Part shown: positions 6,830 to 10,304 of the stretch, piece by piece
Layout: every line of letters begins with the position of its first letter
How positions within the stretch are numbered: position 1 is the stretch's first letter
Assembly: GCA_007127015.1 (NCBI GenBank)
Contig: SLAE01000071.1
Location: 1 to 10,304 of the forward strand
Reading direction: 5' to 3'
Source: Desulfonatronospira sp.
GTDB lineage: Bacteria > Desulfobacterota > Desulfovibrionia > Desulfovibrionales > Desulfonatronovibrionaceae
Length of the DNA: 10,304 nt
Notes under the pieces: model-generated
What the model saw: the letters and a program-made list of their open reading frames with translations, nothing else
The model's database searches: none
Told to the model about the DNA's origin: nothing
Position numbers and translations under genes: made by a program

Positions 6830-6910
6830 ATTTACATTCGTCATTGACTGTTCAGGACGGAAAACTGTCAGACAGAATTTCAAGTTGATGATTATTCCGG
6901 AGGAAAACGC

Positions 6911-9673
6911 ATGGGGAACGACTCCAGAGATGAAAGACAGAAATGGCACGCAATGACCATCGAAGAAGTTTTCGATCGCCTTGAAGCCTCTGAAGAGGGA
7001 CTGTCCTCTGATGAAGCCGGCTCCAGACTGGAAAAATTCGGACCCAACAAGCTGCCGGAGGTTAAGCAGCGCGGTCCATTGATGCGCTTTTTGTATCAGT
7101 TTCACAATGTGCTCATCTACATCCTGCTGGTCGCGGCAGCGGTTACGGCCGCGCTTCAGGAGTGGGTGGATTCCATAGTCATATTCGCGGTTTGCGTAAT
7201 AAATGCCCTGATCGGATTCATTCAGGAAGGCAAGGCTGAAAAAGCCATGGAAGGCCTGAAGCAGATGCTGGCGCCTCAGGCTGTGTCTTTAAGAGGCGGC
7301 CAGAAGAAATCCATTGCCGCCGAGGAGCTGGTTCCCGGAGATGTGGTTTTTCTCAAGGGTGGAGACCGGGTGCCTGCAGATCTGAGGCTTTTTCAGGCCA
7401 GGAACCTGCAGATCGAAGAATCGGCACTGACCGGGGAATCTGTTCCGGTGGAAAAAAACACTTATGAAGTGGATCCTGACAGTGATCTTGGTGATCGCTC
7501 GGGCATGGCCTTCTCAGGAACTATGGTCACCTACGGCGAGGCAAAAGGCGTGGTTGCCGCAACCGGTGCCCAGACAGAGATCGGACGCATCAGCACACTT
7601 TTGTCCACCGTGGAAACCCTGACCACTCCACTGCTCAGGAAAATCACCAAATTCGGTCATTTTCTGGCCATAGCCATTGTGCTCCTGGCCTCTGTCACCT
7701 TTGCCTTCGGATACCTCATCCGGGGCTATGCACCCTTTGAAATGTTTCTGGCCGCGGTGGGACTTGCTGTAGCAGCCATTCCTGAAGGCCTGCCGGCCAT
7801 CATGACCATCACCCTGGCCATCGGGGTCCAGAGAATGGCCAAACGAAACGCCATCATCCGCAAACTTCCCGCTGTGGAGACCCTGGGAGCGGTGACCATC
7901 ATCTGCTCGGATAAGACCGGGACTCTGACCAAAAACGAAATGACCCTGCAAAGCATACGTACCGCTGACGATCTTTTTGAAATCACCGGTGTGGGCTATG
8001 CCCCGGAAGGCGAGTTCAAACTTGAAGACCAGAAAGTTTCACCTGAAGAACATCCCGTGCTCATGAAAACCCTTCGCGTCGCTCTTTTGTGCAATGAAGC
8101 CCAGATTTATCCAAAAGATGAGGGTTACAAGCTTGAAGGCGCGCCCACTGAAGGAGCCCTGGTCACCGCTGCCCTGAAGGCTGGACTGGATCAGAAGAAA
8201 GAAAACAAAGAAAATTCCAGATTGGACAGCATTCCATTCAGTTCGGAAAAGAAATTCATGGCTACGCTGAACCGCTTTTCCGACGGCAAGACTCTGATCC
8301 TGCTCAAGGGAGCCCCGGAAAGGATCATAGAAAGATGCCGGGAGCAGCTGGGCAGTGAACAGACAGACTCTCTGGATGAGGAGTTCTGGTATAACGCTGA
8401 AGAGGAAGTGGCCTCCATGGGCCAGAGGGTTCTGGCCGCGGCTTTCAAAGAGGTGGAGGAAAAAAAGGACGGTCTTGCCGAGGAGGATGTTCAGGACGGG
8501 TTTGTCATGCTCGGACTCTACGGGATCATCGATCCGCCCAGGGAAGAAGCCATTGAAGCCGCTTCCAAACTCATAGGCCGGTGTGTATCAGTCAAAGATT
8601 GTCATTCAGCCGGAATCAACGTGAAAATGATCACCGGTGATCACGGACTGACAGCAGTATCCATCGCCAATCAGCTGAACATAGGAGACGGCAGAACTTT
8701 TATCTCAGGTCACGATCTGGAAAAACTAAGCGATGAGGAATTACAGAAAAAAGCACCTGAAATTGACGTATATGCCCGGACCAGTCCGGAGCAGAAGCTC
8801 AGACTGGTCCAGGCCCTGCAGGCCAGAAATCACATCGTTGCCATGACCGGTGACGGAGTGAACGACGCCCCGGCGCTGAAAAGAGCCGACGTGGGGGTGG
8901 CCATGGGCCAGGGAGGCACTGAAGCGGCAAAGGAAGCTTCGGACATGGTTCTGGCTGATGATAATTTCGCCTCCATTGCCAATGCCGTGGAAGAGGGGCG
9001 CACCGTCTACGACAATCTGAAAAAGACCATCCTCTTTATCCTGCCCACCAACGGGGGGCAGGCCCTGGTGGTCATTGTCTCCATTCTTCTGGGCATAGGC
9101 GCCATGAACGGAGTGGAAGAATTCAGGCTGCCCATCACTCCTCCGCAGATCCTGTGGATCAACATGGTCACCGCGGTCACTCTGGCTCTGGCCCTGGTCT
9201 TTGAACCGCCCGAAGAAAGGGTCATGCGCAGGCCTCCCAGACCGCCGGACGAATCTCTGGTCTCCGGATTTTTATTATGGCGCATAAGCCTTGTTTCCCT
9301 GCTTCTGGTCGGTGGCGCTCTGGGTCATTATCTGCACATGCTCGATCAGGGAGCATCCCAGGAGCTTGCTTCAACCGCAGCAATAAACACTCTGGTCATG
9401 GGCCAGGTCTTCTACCTGTTCAGCAGCCGGTTCATCCTGGAACCTTCCTGGAATCTGCGCGGCATCCTGGGCAGCAGGGCGGTGCTTGTATCCATAGCCA
9501 TTCTGGCTGTGCTCCAGCTCAGCTTTACCTATCTTCCCTTCATGCAGTTCATTTTCGAGACAGAACCCATTGATCTGGAAGCGTGGGCCAAAATACTGGT
9601 TTTCGGTCTGCTCGTCTTTGTGGTTGTGGAAATTGAAAAAACCTTTTTCCGCAGGAAAAAAATGGGTGACTGA
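6911..9673 (+). CDS. P2-type cation-transporting ATPase (Ca2+-ATPase-like, PacL/COG0474 group)
   Basis: A 920-residue membrane pump with the full P-type set: N-terminal cation_ATPase_N region (about 10-60), actuator TGES (174-177), phosphorylation site DKTGT with Asp334, nucleotide-binding KGAPE (466-470), MITGD (573-577) and the hinge TGDGVND (646-652). Membrane segments fall near 63-81, 86-104, 249-268, 278-302, 705-729, 744-764, 785-805, 825-840, 856-878 and 893-908, the usual ten-helix plan. M4 carries PEGLP with Glu292, as in P2 pumps. The pump uses ATP to move a cation across the cytoplasmic membrane. Ca2+ export is the usual guess, but M5 reads NGGQ and M6 NMVTA, lacking the acids of SERCA site I, so the ion is uncertain. 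ATG 911 bases past 6000 (6911) follows GGAGGA by six bases. A short insertion lies at about 552-561. It appears monocistronic. Confidence 0.93.
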   Translation: MGNDSRDERQKWHAMTIEEVFDRLEASEEGLSSDEAGSRLEKFGPNKLPEVKQRGPLMRFLYQFHNVLIYILLVAAAVTAALQEWVDSIVIFAVCVINALIGFIQEGKAEKAMEGLKQMLAPQAVSLRGGQKKSIAAEELVPGDVVFLKGGDRVPADLRLFQARNLQIEESALTGESVPVEKNTYEVDPDSDLGDRSGMAFSGTMVTYGEAKGVVAATGAQTEIGRISTLLSTVETLTTPLLRKITKFGHFLAIAIVLLASVTFAFGYLIRGYAPFEMFLAAVGLAVAAIPEGLPAIMTITLAIGVQRMAKRNAIIRKLPAVETLGAVTIICSDKTGTLTKNEMTLQSIRTADDLFEITGVGYAPEGEFKLEDQKVSPEEHPVLMKTLRVALLCNEAQIYPKDEGYKLEGAPTEGALVTAALKAGLDQKKENKENSRLDSIPFSSEKKFMATLNRFSDGKTLILLKGAPERIIERCREQLGSEQTDSLDEEFWYNAEEEVASMGQRVLAAAFKEVEEKKDGLAEEDVQDGFVMLGLYGIIDPPREEAIEAASKLIGRCVSVKDCHSAGINVKMITGDHGLTAVSIANQLNIGDGRTFISGHDLEKLSDEELQKKAPEIDVYARTSPEQKLRLVQALQARNHIVAMTGDGVNDAPALKRADVGVAMGQGGTEAAKEASDMVLADDNFASIANAVEEGRTVYDNLKKTILFILPTNGGQALVVIVSILLGIGAMNGVEEFRLPITPPQILWINMVTAVTLALALVFEPPEERVMRRPPRPPDESLVSGFLLWRISLVSLLLVGGALGHYLHMLDQGASQELASTAAINTLVMGQVFYLFSSRFILEPSWNLRGILGSRAVLVSIAILAVLQLSFTYLPFMQFIFETEPIDLEAWAKILVFGLLVFVVVEIEKTFFRRKKMGD

Positions 9674-9726
9674 TGTTTTTGAATTCGTGAAAAAATATAT
9701 TCAAGCCTGTGATTGCCCCTGCAGAA

Positions 9727-9799
9727 TCCGGCACCTGCTTTTATCTTATGTAAAGCATTCCATATGCTATACTGATCAGGATTAAAAGTAGGTGCCGGA
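9727..9799. repeat. Long imperfect inverted repeat between convergent genes
   Basis: The arms are 9727-9743 (TCCGGCACCTGCTTTTA) and 9783-9799, whose reverse complement differs at one position, where G-T can still pair. The 39-base spacer holds a smaller stem AGCAT-TCCAT-ATGCT (9754-9768). A third, direct, partial copy of the arm (TCGGAACCTGC, 9806-9816, nine of eleven matching) follows. No T run follows the outer stem in either direction, so it is not a classic terminator. It could be a REP-like element, a miniature inverted-repeat element or a structured RNA. No target-site duplication is obvious. Confidence 0.75.
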
Positions 9800-9845
9800 C
9801 AAATTTCGGAACCTGCTGTACGATTCAGGCTCAAGGAATACCCTG

Positions 9846-10304
9846 TCAGGACAGTGCAATGAGCATGACTCCGGCGAGCATGACCAGAGTAGCGGTCACC
9901 CGGGTCTTCAAATCCTTTTCCTGGAAAAAATAGCCGCCGATGAGAACTCCAAGGACGATGCTCGTCCTTTTGATGGCTATGACGTAAGGAACCAGACCGA
10001 TTTTAATCGCGGTCATCTGGCTTACGAACCCGATCCCTGTAACCAGACCGATGAGCAGCAGGGGCAGCAGATTGGACTGCAGTCTGCCCCTCATTTTACC
10101 GCGCATGAAGAAAAGGACAATGGTCAGTCCGGCAGAGATGAAGCTCTGGACGCACACCGCCCAGAAAAAGGGAGAAGTGGCCACAACCCCGATCTTGTCC
10201 ATATTGGCGGCAATACTCCATAATAGAGCCACGGCCAGCATCATTCTGGCTCCGGGATCCCGGACCAGAGCTTTCAAGGGGCTGAATATGGTGGTTCTCT
10301 CTCC
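9846..10304 (-). CDS. EamA/DMT-superfamily transporter, C-terminal half (partial)
   Basis: The frame is open to the window edge, so the 5' part of the gene lies beyond 10304. The visible 152 residues hold about five hydrophobic segments: MMLAVALLWSIAANMDKIGV, FFWAVCVQSFISAGLTIVLF, LLPLLLIGLVTGIGFVSQMT, YVIAIKRTSIVLGVLIGGYF followed by FQEK, and a final VTATLVMLAGVMLIAL. The segment with IKRTSIVLGVLIGGYFFQEK is typical of the second EamA repeat, where a short acidic/basic turn follows helix 9. Such drug/metabolite transporters export or import small molecules, and the substrate cannot be predicted. A TTG at 10275-10277 could be read as a start, but the sequence upstream of it (ERTTIFSPLK) continues the family pattern, so it is internal. 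The gene converges on the P-type ATPase gene across the inverted repeat. Confidence 0.85.
   Translation of the reverse strand, partial: GERTTIFSPLKALVRDPGARMMLAVALLWSIAANMDKIGVVATSPFFWAVCVQSFISAGLTIVLFFMRGKMRGRLQSNLLPLLLIGLVTGIGFVSQMTAIKIGLVPYVIAIKRTSIVLGVLIGGYFFQEKDLKTRVTATLVMLAGVMLIALS

Larger units (their letters stand above)
6432..6910. other. AT-rich divergent intergenic region between dnaA and the P-type ATPase gene
   Basis: About 480 bases separate the two divergent genes. The stretch from about 6540 to 6725 is strongly AT-rich, with repeated A and T tracts (for example 6684-6720). Closer to dnaA there is a hairpin (6482-6503), and closer to the ATPase gene a promoter (6801-6829). An 11-base dyad CTGTCAGACAG lies at 6865-6875. 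No convincing DnaA boxes (TTATCCACA-like) were found; the nearest resemblances, at 6552-6560 and 6607-6615, are poor. It could be promoter DNA, a degraded region or part of an origin. Only the promoter role is supported. Confidence 0.6.

Noticed and set aside
9792..10223. Open frame of 143 codons on the + strand
   Set aside because: It lies antisense to the EamA-type gene, has a strongly polar, low-complexity composition (many D, H, Q, G) and no family motif. The - strand frame gives clear membrane helices.

Overview
The window looks like part of the chromosome of a dissimilatory sulfate-reducing (or otherwise sulfur-metabolising) bacterium, most likely of the Desulfovibrionales/Desulfobacterota. 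The strongest pointer is a full-length DsrC with the two C-terminal cysteines spaced CX10C. A UPF0280 (COG2122) protein, common in sulfidogenic anaerobes and methanogens, fits this. tRNA genes with encoded CCA ends, Shine-Dalgarno sites and TTGACA-type promoters are ordinary bacterial features. The gene content looks core or vertically inherited. No transposase, phage gene, CRISPR array or toxin-antitoxin pair was found.

Layout: (1) 1-120, the 3' part of a tRNA-Gly and a complete tRNA-Cys(GCA). (2) 333-2782, a translationally coupled pair on the + strand: a METTL-like class I methyltransferase and a YcaO protein with a C-terminal TPR domain. (3) 2813-3330, dsrC with its own promoter, a structured leader and a Rho-independent terminator. 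(4) 3363-4220, a family 2 glycosyltransferase on the - strand. (5) 4343-5080, a UPF0280 protein on the + strand, ending one base from the end of (6) dnaA, on the - strand (5082-6431). (7) 6432-6910, an AT-rich divergent intergenic region. (8) 6911-9673, a P2-type cation-transporting ATPase. (9) 9674-9845, an intergenic stretch holding a 17-bp imperfect inverted repeat. (10) 9846-10304, the C-terminal half of an EamA/DMT-type membrane transporter on the - strand, cut by the window edge.

How the genes may work together: the methyltransferase and YcaO genes overlap at TGATG and are very probably co-translated. They lie just upstream of dsrC. YcaO enzymes activate backbone amides with ATP and in some cases insert sulfur, while DsrC is a sulfur-carrier protein. 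A sulfur-transfer or post-translational modification link is therefore possible but unproven, and dsrC clearly has its own promoter. The other genes (glycosyltransferase, UPF0280, DnaA, P-type ATPase, EamA) look like independent transcription units. DnaA is not next to dnaN or gyrB in the visible sequence, and no convincing DnaA boxes were found beside it, so an adjacent origin is not claimed.
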